Shown here: positions 1 through 8,813 of the stretch, piece after piece | Position numbering within the stretch: the stretch's first letter is position 1 | Layout of the letters: the number at the start of each line of letters is the position of its first letter | Assembly (NCBI GenBank): GCA_016717705.1 | Contig: JADKFD010000049.1 | Span: forward strand, 1-63,122 | DNA from: Rhodanobacteraceae bacterium | Lineage (GTDB): Bacteria; Pseudomonadota; Gammaproteobacteria; Xanthomonadales; SZUA-5 | Length of the DNA stretch: 63,122 bases | Reading direction: 5' to 3' | Notes under the pieces: generated by a model | Told to the model about the DNA's origin: nothing | The model's input: only the letters and a program-made list of their open reading frames with translations | Database searches by the model: none | Position numbers and translations under genes: made by a program

Positions 1-452
1 CGCAGCTTGAACGAATTCCAGTCGACGATTTCGCCGGGCCGGGCGGTCGCCGACACGTACTCGCTGCCGATCACGCCGGGCAGGCGTTCCGACAACCAGT
101 TGTACACCGGCGTGGTCTGTTCGGTCAGATACACCGGCCCGTCCGGGATGGTGGCTGCGAGCATGCGATACAAGTGCAGGCTGGCGCGCCAGCGGTTGAT
201 CAGCTGGCAGCCGGAACAGGCCATGGTCTCGCGCCAGGACGGATCGCCGCCTGCGGCATCCTTGATATGGAAGGTCGCTTCGCTCTGGCACACGGCGCAG
301 AAGCCGGCCACCTCGGGTGAGCGTGAATTGGCCAGCAGGTGCTTCTGGAAGGCCTGCTGCCCGCGCCATTCCTCGGCCAGCTGCACTGCTGCGGCTTGCA
401 CCGCGTCGAGCGACTGCCAGCGCTTGAATCCGTGGGGAAGATCAAATTGCAT
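1..452 (-). CDS. SAM-dependent methyltransferase with N-terminal zinc-finger-like motif (partial, 3' end off window)
   Basis: The frame opens at an ATG at 452 and runs off the left edge, giving about 150 N-terminal residues. It begins MQFDLPHGFKRW and carries two Cys pairs, CAVC near residue 55 and CSGC near residue 80. These are followed by RASLHLYRML and VYLTEQTTPVYNWL, then GSEYVS near residue 135. This layout (zinc-finger-like CxxC...CxxC, then a region leading into a Rossmann methyltransferase fold) is what I recall from class I methyltransferases of polysaccharide or surface-modification loci. The SAM-binding glycine motif lies beyond the edge, so the assignment rests on the N-terminus only. 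It is divergent from the next methyltransferase gene, with about 216 bp between the starts. Confidence 0.6.
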   Translation of the reverse strand, partial: MQFDLPHGFKRWQSLDAVQAAAVQLAEEWRGQQAFQKHLLANSRSPEVAGFCAVCQSEATFHIKDAAGGDPSWRETMACSGCQLINRWRASLHLYRMLAATIPDGPVYLTEQTTPVYNWLSERLPGVIGSEYVSATARPGEIVDWNSFKL

Positions 453-668
453 GAGTTTGCGCAGCGGGCAAGGCGGGCGGCAATGATGCGGGTTGAGCGA
501 AGCGCACAGCAATTGCGGGCTGGAGTCGCTTCCACCAGCCAGGGTGAGCATGCAAAGACCACGGCAAAGGCAAAAAGTGCCGTGTCGGCAACGCAGGGCG
601 CAGCCAGGCGTCGCGTCGCCGGTCGCCGTGCGCGCACCTATACTGGCCAAAACCAGTCGGAAGCACCC

Positions 669-1991
669 ATGGCTCATTTGCACCCGGCGGTCATCGCCGA
701 CCTCGACCGCCTCGCCGCGCAAGTGCGCGAATCGCCGCCGCCATATCTGCTGCTCGACGATTGCTTCGATCGCGACAGCACGCTTGGGCTTGACGCCGCC
801 GTGGCCGCTGGAGCACCGCTGGCAGAGCAGCTCGACCTGGCCGAATTGTTGGCAGCCGTGTCGCAGCTCACCGGCATTGCGGATCTGGCGCTGCAGCCTG
901 CCGCCGGCGAGGGCCTGGCGCCGCCGGCGCTGATCCTGGTGATCGATCTGCACTCCGCCAGGACCGGCACCACCGCCGCGCGCGCGCGCTGCCTGATCGT
1001 CGACGCCGCCGTGATCACCGAAGACGTCGTCGCTTCGCTGCTGCCGGCGCCGCTCGGGCAACATCAGGCGCGCTTCGCGCTGGCCCCGGCGCCTCCGGCT
1101 GCCCCGGCGCCGGAGCTTCCGCCGTATGCGCTGCTGCACCTGGCTGGCGTAGGCAGCGCGCACGCGAACGGTCATTTCTACTCGCCGATCTGCGATCCGG
1201 AGGACCTGCTGGCGCGGCGCGATGAAATCTGGCCGGCCAACGTGCCCGACTGCCTGGGCATCGATTTCGACGATGCCTCACACCTCAAGGTGCTGGACGA
1301 GTGGTTTCCGCGCTTCATCGGCGACTACGACTATCCGGAGCACGGGCCCGAGGACAGCGAGCTGTCGTTCTTTTATACGCAGAACTCGCAGTTCAGCTGG
1401 CTCGACTCGCGCGCGCTGTTCGTGCTGATGCGCGCGCTGGCGCCGCGCCGGATGATCGAGGTGGGCTCGGGCTATTCCTCGCTGTTGATGGCCGATATCA
1501 ATTGCCGTTTCTTCGACAGCGCCATCGACATCCGCTGCGTCGAGCCCTACCCGCGCGAGTTCTTGACGCGCGGCGTGCCCGGCCTGCGCGAGGTCATCGT
1601 CGAACGCGTGCAGCAGGTGCCACTGGCGACCTTTGAAGCGCTGGAGGCCAACGACATCCTGTTCATCGACTCATCGCACGTCGCCAAGACCGGTAGCGAC
1701 GTCAATTACCTGTTCTTCGAGGTGCTGCCGCGCCTCAAGTCCGGCGTGATCATCCACGTGCACGACATCTTCCTGCCGGCCGACTACATCCAGAGCTGGG
1801 CGATCGATCAGAACCGCTCATGGAACGAGCAGTACCTGCTGCGCGCGCTGTTGATGCACTCGACCGCGTTCAAGACGATGTTCGGCTGCTATTACGCCTG
1901 GTTGCGCCATCCGCAACGGGTGCGCCAGGCCCTCGCGTCGCCGTCCGGCCACGCATTCGGCGGCGGCAGCTACTGGTTGCGCCGGCTTTAA
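669..1991 (+). CDS. Class I SAM-dependent methyltransferase
   Basis: A 440-residue protein. I chose the ATG at 669 because a GGAAG-like ribosome site lies just upstream and the protein from there starts MAHLHPAVIADLDRL; the open frame extends further up but that part looks like antisense read-through. The SAM-binding motif is MIEVGSGYSSLLMA near residue 260, followed by the acidic post-motif CVEPYP. FIDSSHVAKTGSDVNYLF and GVIIHVHDIFLPADYI match the Methyltransf_24-like catalytic half. The first ~250 residues look like a separate poorly conserved domain. Its neighbours (another methyltransferase, a 2OG oxygenase, an MBOAT pair) suggest a surface-glycan modification locus. Substrate unknown. 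Confidence 0.75.
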   Translation: MAHLHPAVIADLDRLAAQVRESPPPYLLLDDCFDRDSTLGLDAAVAAGAPLAEQLDLAELLAAVSQLTGIADLALQPAAGEGLAPPALILVIDLHSARTGTTAARARCLIVDAAVITEDVVASLLPAPLGQHQARFALAPAPPAAPAPELPPYALLHLAGVGSAHANGHFYSPICDPEDLLARRDEIWPANVPDCLGIDFDDASHLKVLDEWFPRFIGDYDYPEHGPEDSELSFFYTQNSQFSWLDSRALFVLMRALAPRRMIEVGSGYSSLLMADINCRFFDSAIDIRCVEPYPREFLTRGVPGLREVIVERVQQVPLATFEALEANDILFIDSSHVAKTGSDVNYLFFEVLPRLKSGVIIHVHDIFLPADYIQSWAIDQNRSWNEQYLLRALLMHSTAFKTMFGCYYAWLRHPQRVRQALASPSGHAFGGGSYWLRRL

Positions 1992-2058
1992 CGCTTCCGC
2001 GAGGGGGTTTGGGCCTCCCGGTCGCGCCTGTCGCGGCGCTCGTTGGCGCATCGAAGCT

Positions 2059-2111
2059 GTGGGAGCGGATTCATTCCGGCGAAAGCTCTCGCGGAATGAA
2101 TCCGCTCCCAC
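2059..2111. repeat. REP-like palindrome (GTGGGAGCGG type)
   Basis: Two perfect 20-base arms, 2059-2078 and 2092-2111, are inverse complements separated by 13 bases. The arms begin GTGGGAGCGG. The element sits between convergent genes and could fold as a bidirectional terminator. A degenerate half copy ending CGCTCCCACA lies at about 6945-6966. Confidence 0.85.
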
Positions 2112-2147
2112 ATTAAAATCAATGCCTTGCGGCATGTCCGGCAAGCG

Positions 2148-3075
2148 TCAGGGAGCGCGGCCAAGAGCGCGCAGTAGCGCGCGCTTGATGCGCGACAGCC
2201 AGCGCGCGCGCAGCAGCGCCTGCGCCTGCGCCAGCTGGGCTTCCAGCCGCTGGCAATCGCGATACAGGCGCGCCAGATGCTGGTCGCGCCGCGCGAGCAG
2301 CTCGCGCAATCGCTCGACGTCGTCGTCGCTGAGGCTATGGCCGGCCACCAGATGTGGCGGCAGCGGACGGTCGACGTAGATCGTCGAGTGCGCTGCGGCC
2401 AGTTCCTCGGCCGGGCGCTGCTCGGTGTAGAAATAGAGCGCGATCGAGCGCCGGCTGATGTCGTCCCGCGGTGGCTGGATACGCGCAAAGCCATGCCAGC
2501 TGCACTCGGTGGTTTTCGAAGATCACCGCCCGATTCAGCAGCGGCGTCACCTGTCTGATGCGGTTGTCGCCACTGCGCGGGTCGCTGTGCAGTTCCAGAC
2601 TGCCACCCCAGCTGTCCTGCCATTGCCGGTTCAGGTAGACAATCAAATTCAACCGCCGATGCGTGCCGGTCAGCGGGTGCCGGTTGAAGTCGACGTGCGG
2701 GTCGAGCTCCTGCCCGGCGCGGTTCTCGTGGGTGCCGCCGCCGAAATAGTGCGGGTCGTAGAGCAGATCCGGGATGCCGGTGATGGCGCTGATCAAGCCG
2801 AGGAAAGCGGGCGACTGGATCAGCTCATCCAGTTGCGCGTAGGCATCCCCGAGATTGCGGATGCGTTCGACCACGCTCTTGCCGCCCAGCTCGCCGGCTT
2901 CGTTGCGCGCATCGCCGCGCTCGAAGGCCGGAAAATCGGCGAGCAGGCGGCTGAGGAAGTCCGCCGCAAAGAAGTCATCGATGACCACATGGCGAAACGG
3001 GTCGCGCCGTGCAAATTGCCCGGCCAGCTCAGCTGCGGCGGCGATCACCGCAGGATTCAGGTGGGGAAGGTCCAT
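2148..3075 (-). CDS. 2OG-Fe(II) oxygenase superfamily protein (one frameshift)
   Basis: About 309 residues, starting MDLPHLNPAVIAAAAELAGQ at the ATG ending at 3075. The double-stranded beta-helix iron ligands are visible: HVDFN (His-x-Asp) near residue 147, and a distal SWHGF that appears only in the shifted frame. The reading frame breaks near 2505-2515: upstream it reads NRAVIFEN, then the correct frame continues TECSWHGFARIQPP and ends with a coiled-coil-like C-terminus (LARLYRDCQRLEAQLAQAQ). One extra base, most likely a C, explains the break. The family resembles prolyl-hydroxylase-like oxygenases found near glycosyltransferase clusters. Because both halves are conserved, a sequencing indel is more likely than true decay. 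Confidence 0.75.
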
Positions 3076-3217
3076 CGCGGGGAATTCTTCGGTGTTGCGC
3101 CAATGCTGGCCAAAGGCACCAGCGGCGACAAGTCCCCGGCCAGCGGGCGCTGCCGGGTTGCTTCGCTGCGCGGCAAACCGGCATTGTCGCGCCGACATCG
3201 ACGCCGCGGGACCTGCC

Positions 3218-4321
3218 TTGTTCGATCGTAGCGACCGTATCCGTGCCCGATTGCGCGCGCCGCTGCTGCTGGCTGGGGTAGTTGCGCTGCTGTGGTTCGC
3301 CGTCGAAAGCCTGGTCTACCGCAGCGGCGCCTACTACGCGCTGGCGGCGCCGGAATCGAATGCCGGGGCGGTGGTCAACGCACTGCTGATGCTCGAGGGC
3401 CAATACCGGCCCGGTGTGCGCACCGTGCTGGTGCTGGGCGATTCGCGCGTGGCCGAAGGTTTCTCCGGACCGCTGGCGGGCGCCGGATCGGAGCTTGCGT
3501 TCATCAACATGGCCGTGCCCGGCAGCACCCCGCGTACCTGGTATTACCTGTTGCGCGAGATCGAGCGCCGCGGCTACCGCTTCGAAGCGGTGCTGGTCGG
3601 CATGTTGTATCGGCCGGTCGGTTCGCTGCTGTCCGATTGGCCGCTGGCGCCGAGCCAGGACGTCGCGCTGATCGGCGTGTCCGATGTGTTTGCCTACCCG
3701 GCCAGCTATGCGGGGCCGGCGATGCGTACCCGCGCGCGCCAGGCCCTGCTGTTTCCGGCGCTGACGCTGCGCAGCGACACGCTGGACCTGCTGCAGTCGC
3801 CGCGGCAGCGCTGGCGCCAGCTGTACGAGTTTCGTCCGGGCTTCATTTCCTACGTGCCGCTCTATCCCGGACGTGAACAGCGGATGCCGCAGCTGCCATT
3901 TTCGGATGGAACGGTGCTCGACTGGAGCGCCGTCGGCGCTGCCGAGCGGGCATTGGCGCAGACCCATCTGGCCGAGCTGGCGGCGCCGATCGATCCGGCC
4001 ATCCGCGCCGCCAACGCGCGCTACCTGACGCAGTGGCTGGGCGCCATGGCCGAGCTGGCCGCGCGCAACGACGCGCGCCTGATCGTGTTTCCGCTGCCGC
4101 GCGGCCCGTATCAGGAGGCGCTGGGCGCGACGGTGGATCCATCCTTGGTGCAGGCGGTGGCGAGCGTAGCCGGAGCGATCGCGCTGCCGGTCGATCTGCT
4201 GCAGTCGCTGGAACAGCCGGCGTACTTTTTCGATGGTCTGCATGCCAACCGCCATGGCCGTGAGCAGATCAGCGCCGTGGTGGGTGCACGCGTGCGCGCC
4301 GCGCTCGACGGGCGCGACTGA
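3218..4321 (+). CDS. SGNH-hydrolase-like membrane-anchored protein, partner of MBOAT acyltransferase
   Basis: About 367 residues. No in-frame ATG sits near the expected start; I take the TTG at 3218, just before FDRSDRIRARLRAP and a hydrophobic anchor (LLLAGVVALLWFAVESLVY). The SGNH block I appears as VLVLGDSRVAEGF near residue 70, and block V as FFDGLHANRHGREQI close to the C-terminus, supplying Ser, Asp and His. Its stop overlaps the start of the MBOAT gene (TGATG at 4319-4323), indicating translational coupling. AlgX/AlgJ- or DltD-like partners of this kind transfer or hydrolyse acyl groups on extracytoplasmic glycans; the substrate here is unknown. Start codon uncertain. Confidence 0.65.
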   Translation: MFDRSDRIRARLRAPLLLAGVVALLWFAVESLVYRSGAYYALAAPESNAGAVVNALLMLEGQYRPGVRTVLVLGDSRVAEGFSGPLAGAGSELAFINMAVPGSTPRTWYYLLREIERRGYRFEAVLVGMLYRPVGSLLSDWPLAPSQDVALIGVSDVFAYPASYAGPAMRTRARQALLFPALTLRSDTLDLLQSPRQRWRQLYEFRPGFISYVPLYPGREQRMPQLPFSDGTVLDWSAVGAAERALAQTHLAELAAPIDPAIRAANARYLTQWLGAMAELAARNDARLIVFPLPRGPYQEALGATVDPSLVQAVASVAGAIALPVDLLQSLEQPAYFFDGLHANRHGREQISAVVGARVRAALDGRD

Positions 4322-5733
4322 TGCTCTTCGACACGCTGGCCTACTGGCTGTTCTTCGGCGCCACCCTGGTGCTGCTCGCCTGCCTGCGCGATCGCCCGGC
4401 CAAGATTGCGCTGGTGCTGGCGAGCTACGTCTTCTACAGCGGCTGGGACGTGCGCTTTTGCCTGCTGCTGGCGGCCTCCACCGCGGTCAACTACGGGTTC
4501 GGGCTGTGGATCGAGTCTGCCGCAGGCGCGGCGCGCAAACGGGCGCTGCTGGCGGCGGTGAGTTTCAATCTCGGCCTGCTGGCGGTATTCAAGTACTACA
4601 ACTTCTTCATCGAATCGATGGCCAGCCTGCTCGGCATCGATCCCGCCGGCGCGCTGCTCAACATCGTGCTGCCGGTCGGCATCAGCTTCGTGACTTTCGA
4701 GGGCGTGGCCTACGCCACCGATGTGTATCGACGCCAGCTGCCGGCGGTGCGCAGCAAGACCGATTTTGCGCTGTTCATCGCATTTTTCCCGCATCTGGTG
4801 GCCGGCCCGATCATCCGGCCGATGGATTTTTTCCCGCAGCTCGGCACGCGGCCGCTGCTGACATCGGAGGACTCGCGCTGGGGCCTGCGCGAGATATTGA
4901 AGGGCCTGTTCAAGAAAGTGGCACTGGCCAACTACTTCGCGCCGATTGCCGATGCCTGCTTCAACGGTGGCAGTTACGCCGGCGCCGCAGTGCCGGCCTG
5001 GGCCGGCGTGCTCGCCTTTTCGCTGCAGATCTACTTCGATTTTTCCGGCTACACCGACATCGCCCGCGGCTGCGCCAGGCTGCTCGGTTACCGCTTCCCG
5101 GCGAATTTCGAGCGCCCGTACCTGAGCGCGAACATCAGCGATTTCTGGCGCCGCTGGCATATCTCGCTGTCGTTCTGGCTGCGCGACTACCTGTATGTCC
5201 CGCTCGGCGGCAATCGCCGCGGCGCCAGGCGCACCTTGCTGAATTTGTTGATCGTCATGGGCCTGGGCGGCCTGTGGCACGGCGCCAGCTGGAATTTCGC
5301 CATCTGGGGCCTGTATCACGGTCTGTTGCTGATCGCCCATCGCGGCTGGCAGCGCGTGCTGCAGGCCAGCGGCCTGCAAGCGGCCGGTGCGCGCCCGCTC
5401 TGGCAGCCGCTGTGGATCGGCTGCACCTTCGTGCTGGTCAGCCTCGGCTGGGTGCCATTTCGGGCCGCCGACTTCGCCGCCACGCGCTCGATGCTGGTCG
5501 CATTGGCCAGCTGGCCGCAGCTCGATTTCGCCGCCCAGCATTGGGGCATCTGGCTGATCCCGCTGGCCAGCCTGATCTGGTGCCGGCTGGACCGCCAGCG
5601 GCGCTGCCAGGACTGGCTGGTCGAACGCGCCTCGCTGCCAACCGTCGCCGCCATCGGTGCGATCGCCCTGCTGTGTCTGGAGATCTTCGGCCAGTTCGAG
5701 ACGCAGATTCCTTTCGTCTACTTCCAGTTCTGA
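4321..5733 (+). CDS. MBOAT family O-acyltransferase (AlgI-like)
   Basis: A 470-residue polytopic membrane protein starting MLFDTLAYWLFFGATLVLL. Family hallmarks are FWRRWHISLSFWLRDYLY near residue 275 and GGLWHGASWNFAIWGLYHG near residue 315, with the catalytic His in LWHG. Length matches AlgI/PatA/DltB-type enzymes, which pass acyl groups from a cytoplasmic donor across the membrane to a glycan. The start overlaps the stop of the SGNH-like gene by one base, so the two form a two-gene unit. No alginate genes are nearby, so the acceptor is probably another surface polysaccharide; that is inference. Confidence 0.9.
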   Translation: MLFDTLAYWLFFGATLVLLACLRDRPAKIALVLASYVFYSGWDVRFCLLLAASTAVNYGFGLWIESAAGAARKRALLAAVSFNLGLLAVFKYYNFFIESMASLLGIDPAGALLNIVLPVGISFVTFEGVAYATDVYRRQLPAVRSKTDFALFIAFFPHLVAGPIIRPMDFFPQLGTRPLLTSEDSRWGLREILKGLFKKVALANYFAPIADACFNGGSYAGAAVPAWAGVLAFSLQIYFDFSGYTDIARGCARLLGYRFPANFERPYLSANISDFWRRWHISLSFWLRDYLYVPLGGNRRGARRTLLNLLIVMGLGGLWHGASWNFAIWGLYHGLLLIAHRGWQRVLQASGLQAAGARPLWQPLWIGCTFVLVSLGWVPFRAADFAATRSMLVALASWPQLDFAAQHWGIWLIPLASLIWCRLDRQRRCQDWLVERASLPTVAAIGAIALLCLEIFGQFETQIPFVYFQF

Positions 5734-5908
5734 ACCCAGTCTGGTCCGTGCGGACGGCCCGAGGATATGGACAGCCAAGGTCTGGAAATCATGCCCTCGT
5801 GAGCTGCTACGATTCTGCTTTCAATGCCATCGCGGATCAGCCCATGAACGTCACCCACCCCCACCCGGACGGCCAGATGGCCGTGTCCCGAGTGATGGCC
5901 GAGTAGTC

Positions 5909-6832
5909 ATGCCGGCTTCCTACCCGCGCGACCTGATCGGCTACGGCCGCAACCCGCCGCATGCCGACTGGCCCGGCGGCGCGCGCATCGCCGTGCAGTT
6001 CGTGCTCAACTACGAGGAAGGCGGCGAGAACTGCGTGCTGCACGGCGACGCCGGCAGCGAGCAGTTCCTCTCCGAGATCATCGGCGCGGCGAGCTATCCG
6101 GCGCGCCATTTGTCGATGGAATCGATCTACGAATACGGCTCGCGCGTGGGCGGCTGGCGCATCCTCGACGAATTCGCGCGGCGTGGACTGCCGCTGACGG
6201 TGTTTGGCGTGGCCATGGCGATGCAGCGGCACCCGGACTTCATCCGCGCCTGCATCGAGGCCGGCCACGAGATCGCCTCGCATGGCTGGCGCTGGATCCA
6301 CTACCAGGCGATGGACCCGGTGCAGGAGCGCGAGCACCTCATGCGCGCGGTCGCCATCCACCGCGAGCTCACCGGCGCCGCTCCGCTCGGCTGGTACACC
6401 GGGCGCGACAGCCCGAACACGCGGCGACTGGTCGTCGAACACGGCGGCTTCGAATACGACAGCGACTATTACGGTGACGATCTGCCGTTCTGGACCCGCG
6501 TCGAATGCGCCGATGGCAGCAGCCAGCCACATCTGGTGGTGCCCTACACGCTGGACACCAACGACATGCGTTTTGCCACGCCGCAGGGCTTCAACACCGC
6601 CACGCAGTTCTTCGAATACCTGCGCGACAGTTTCGATGTGCTCTACGCGCAAGGCGATGAACAGCCGCGCATGCTGTCGATCGGCATGCACTGCCGCCTG
6701 CTCGGCCGACCGGGGCGCTTCCGCGCGTTGCAGCGCTTCCTCGACCACATCGCCCGGCATGATCGCGTCTGGGTGTGCCGGCGCATCGATATCGCGCGGC
6801 ATTGGCGGCAGCGGCATCCCTTTGCCGGCTGA
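5909..6832 (+). CDS. puuE: Allantoinase PuuE (polysaccharide-deacetylase fold)
   Basis: A 307-residue protein from the ATG at 5909, MPASYPRDLIGYGRNPPHA. Characteristic of cofactor-light PuuE allantoinases are VQFVLNYEEGGEN, SMESIYEYGSRVGGWRIL, the metal-binding GHEIASHGWRWIHY near residue 125, GWYTGRDSPNTR, and a final IGMHCRLLGRPGR. The enzyme hydrolyses allantoin to allantoate in purine breakdown. It is followed on the same strand by uraD, which acts just upstream in ureide catabolism, so the two likely function together. A 21-codon frame (5844-5906, MNVTHPHPDGQ...) immediately precedes it; I do not treat it as a gene. Confidence 0.93.
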   Translation: MPASYPRDLIGYGRNPPHADWPGGARIAVQFVLNYEEGGENCVLHGDAGSEQFLSEIIGAASYPARHLSMESIYEYGSRVGGWRILDEFARRGLPLTVFGVAMAMQRHPDFIRACIEAGHEIASHGWRWIHYQAMDPVQEREHLMRAVAIHRELTGAAPLGWYTGRDSPNTRRLVVEHGGFEYDSDYYGDDLPFWTRVECADGSSQPHLVVPYTLDTNDMRFATPQGFNTATQFFEYLRDSFDVLYAQGDEQPRMLSIGMHCRLLGRPGRFRALQRFLDHIARHDRVWVCRRIDIARHWRQRHPFAG

Positions 6833-6849
6833 TTCGTCGCGATCAACAG

Positions 6850-6925
6850 CATCGCGCGCAAGCGCGCTCCTGCAATTCTTGCGTGGATCTTCGGCAAAGT
6901 TGTAGGAGCGCGCTAGCGCGCGATG
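6850..6925. repeat. REP-like inverted pair between puuE and uraD
   Basis: Two halves of the TGTAGGAGCGCGC repeat face each other: 6850-6875 (minus orientation, ending CGCTCCTGCAA) and 6901-6925 (plus orientation). Each half is itself palindromic (GCGCGCAAGCGCGC). A decayed piece of the GCTCCCAC type follows at 6945-6966. Confidence 0.8.
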
Positions 6926-6994
6926 CTCTGGAGCCAGATACATCGGGGGATGAACCCGCTCCCACATCGGCGCCCGGCCGGCTAATCTACGGCC

Positions 6995-7501
6995 ATGAAC
7001 CTGACCGAACTCAACGGCTTGTCGCAAGCCGATTTCACCGCCGCCCTCGCCGGCATCTTCGAACACAGCCCGTGGATCCCCGAGGCCACTTGGCCACGAC
7101 GCCCGTTTGCCTCGGTCGATGAGCTGCACGCGCAGATGTGCGCGACGCTGGCGGCAGCGGACCTCGACGCCAAGCTGGCGCTGATCCGGGCGCATCCGGA
7201 ACTGGCCGGCAAGCTGGCCATCCGCGGCGAGCTGACCGACGCCTCCTTGCGCGAGCAGGCCGGCGCGGGACTCAACCAGTGCAGTCCGGAGGAATTTTCC
7301 CGGCTTACCGAATTGAACGCGGCCTACATCGCGCGCTTCGGTTTTCCCTTCATTCTCGCGGTACGCGGGCACGACCGCGACAGCATCATCGCCAACATGG
7401 CTGCGCGCGTCGCCAACGAGCGCGAGGTGGAGATCGCCACGGCCTTGGCGCAGATCGAGCGCATTGCCGGGTTTCGCTTGGGCGATCTGGTTGCGGCATA
7501 G
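6995..7501 (+). CDS. uraD: 2-oxo-4-hydroxy-4-carboxy-5-ureidoimidazoline (OHCU) decarboxylase
   Basis: A 168-residue protein, MNLTELNGLSQADFTAALAG. The family signatures are present: ALAGIFEHSPWI, the catalytic-His segment IRAHPELAGKLA near residue 70, and ARFGFPFILAVRG near residue 112. It converts OHCU to S-allantoin in urate degradation, upstream of the allantoinase encoded just before it. No urate oxidase or HIU hydrolase is visible in the window. The length is typical of the family. Confidence 0.93.
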   Translation: MNLTELNGLSQADFTAALAGIFEHSPWIPEATWPRRPFASVDELHAQMCATLAAADLDAKLALIRAHPELAGKLAIRGELTDASLREQAGAGLNQCSPEEFSRLTELNAAYIARFGFPFILAVRGHDRDSIIANMAARVANEREVEIATALAQIERIAGFRLGDLVAA

Positions 7502-7543
7502 AACCAGTACACGCCGAGGCGCAACCCGGGCACACGCCGAGGC

Positions 7544-7702
7544 GTAGGCCGGGTACGCGCGTCCCCAGGTTTCACCAGTGCGCCTGGTTGATTACGCGCG
7601 ACACCCGGCGCTCTTGCGCATGTGCGCCAAAAGCCGCGGCGCCGGCGCGATCAGCCGTGGCGCTCCTGCGTACCCCAGGCGCGCCGGAGCCGCGCTACGA
7701 CA
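7544..7702 (-). repeat. Dispersed ~160-bp intergenic repeat, single copy A
   Basis: On the minus strand it reads GTAGCGCGGCTCC ... GGGTGTCGCGCGTAA ... GACGCGCGTACCCGGCCTAC. The same ordered blocks occur in a single copy at 15505-15663 and in four tandem units at 25779-26449. The left end shared with copy B is identical for 25 bases (7678-7702 versus 15639-15663). The copy lies between uraD and the 3' end of lptG. Confidence 0.7.
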
Positions 7703-7730
7703 GCGATTCGCGCAATCCGGTGCCCGTGGC

Positions 7731-8813
7731 CTACCGCGCCGGCCGCCGCAGCGCCCAGATGGTGAAAATGATCAGCAGCAGCGGCGGCCCGGCGTTGACC
7801 AGGATCAGGCCGTCGCGATTGGTCTCGGCGAGGTTGATCAGCGTGCGCTGGCCAAAATAGAAGCCGATGCCGAGCGCCATGCCGAGCAACAGGCGCTGGC
7901 CGAGGCCGCCGCTGCGCAGATTGCCGAAGGCGAACGGCACCGCGGCAAACGCCAGCGTCAGCGCCACCAGCGGATAGAACACGCGATACCAGAAGGCACT
8001 TTCGAAGGCCAGCGCGTCGAGCCGGTTGATGCGCGCGTAGCGGATGGTCTCCAGAAGGTCGCGGGTGCCTTGCTGATTTGGACGCACCGTGTGCGATCCG
8101 ATCAGCCCGGGATCGAGCAGCGTCGGGATACTCATGTCGGCCTGTTTGTCGCTGACCACCGCGGCGTCGCTGAGTCGGTCGCGAATCACGCCGGTCAGCG
8201 CGAAACTGGCGCCGCGGTAACTGGCACGCTCGGCCTTGATGACCTCTTCGAGGCGCGCATCGACACCAAACTGGTAGCGCCAGACTTCCCACAATTCGAT
8301 CTGTTCCGGACCGGGTACCACGACGCGCTTGGCGTTCCACACCGAACTGCCGTCGCGCAGCCACAAGCCGCTGCCGCCAAAAGCGATGCCCTCGGTCTTG
8401 GAATGCGCCGACAGATCGGCGGCCATGCGGTCGGCGACCGGGCCGATCCACTCGCCCAGCGCCAGCACGAACACCAACGGGATGGCGACGGCATAGACCG
8501 CCGACGCGGCGATGCGCACACGACTGGCGCCCGCCGCCTGCAAGGCGATCAACTCGCTGCGCGCCGCCAGTGCACCAAGACCGAGCATGGTGCCGACGAT
8601 CGCGGCCGTCGAGTACATCTGATACAGCCGGCGCGGCACCGTCAGCGCCACGTATTCGATCACCGTCGTCAGGTCGTAGCTGCCAACGCCCACCTCATCG
8701 AGTTCGTTCAACAGCGCCAGCAAGGTATCCAGGCCGGCGAAGATGCCGCAGGTGGCCAGAACCGCCGGGATCACCGCCTTGAACACCACCTTGTCGAGGC
8801 GCGAGATCAGCAT
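7731..8813 (-). CDS. lptG: LPS export ABC transporter permease LptG
   Basis: A 360-residue inner-membrane protein starting MLISRLDKVVFKAVIPAVLA at 8813. Six membrane segments are arranged as three N-terminal (ATCGIFAGLDTLLALL; the region around MGLGALAARSELIALQAAGAS with its coupling helix; VAIPLVFVLALGEW) and three C-terminal, flanking a periplasmic beta-jellyroll (GLWLRDGSSVWNAKRV...). It is one of two permease subunits of the LptB2FG complex that extracts lipopolysaccharide from the inner membrane. Its start overlaps the lptF stop by one base (TAATG), showing coupling. Confidence 0.93.
   Translation of the reverse strand: MLISRLDKVVFKAVIPAVLATCGIFAGLDTLLALLNELDEVGVGSYDLTTVIEYVALTVPRRLYQMYSTAAIVGTMLGLGALAARSELIALQAAGASRVRIAASAVYAVAIPLVFVLALGEWIGPVADRMAADLSAHSKTEGIAFGGSGLWLRDGSSVWNAKRVVVPGPEQIELWEVWRYQFGVDARLEEVIKAERASYRGASFALTGVIRDRLSDAAVVSDKQADMSIPTLLDPGLIGSHTVRPNQQGTRDLLETIRYARINRLDALAFESAFWYRVFYPLVALTLAFAAVPFAFGNLRSGGLGQRLLLGMALGIGFYFGQRTLINLAETNRDGLILVNAGPPLLLIIFTIWALRRPAR

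Noticed and set aside
4111..5778. A 555-codon frame antisense to the MBOAT and SGNH genes
   Set aside because: Gln/Arg/Ala-rich, no family pattern, fully opposite to two well-supported genes.
5844..5906. 21-codon frame before puuE as a regulatory leader peptide
   Set aside because: No ribosome site and no attenuator structure visible; chance frame cannot be excluded.
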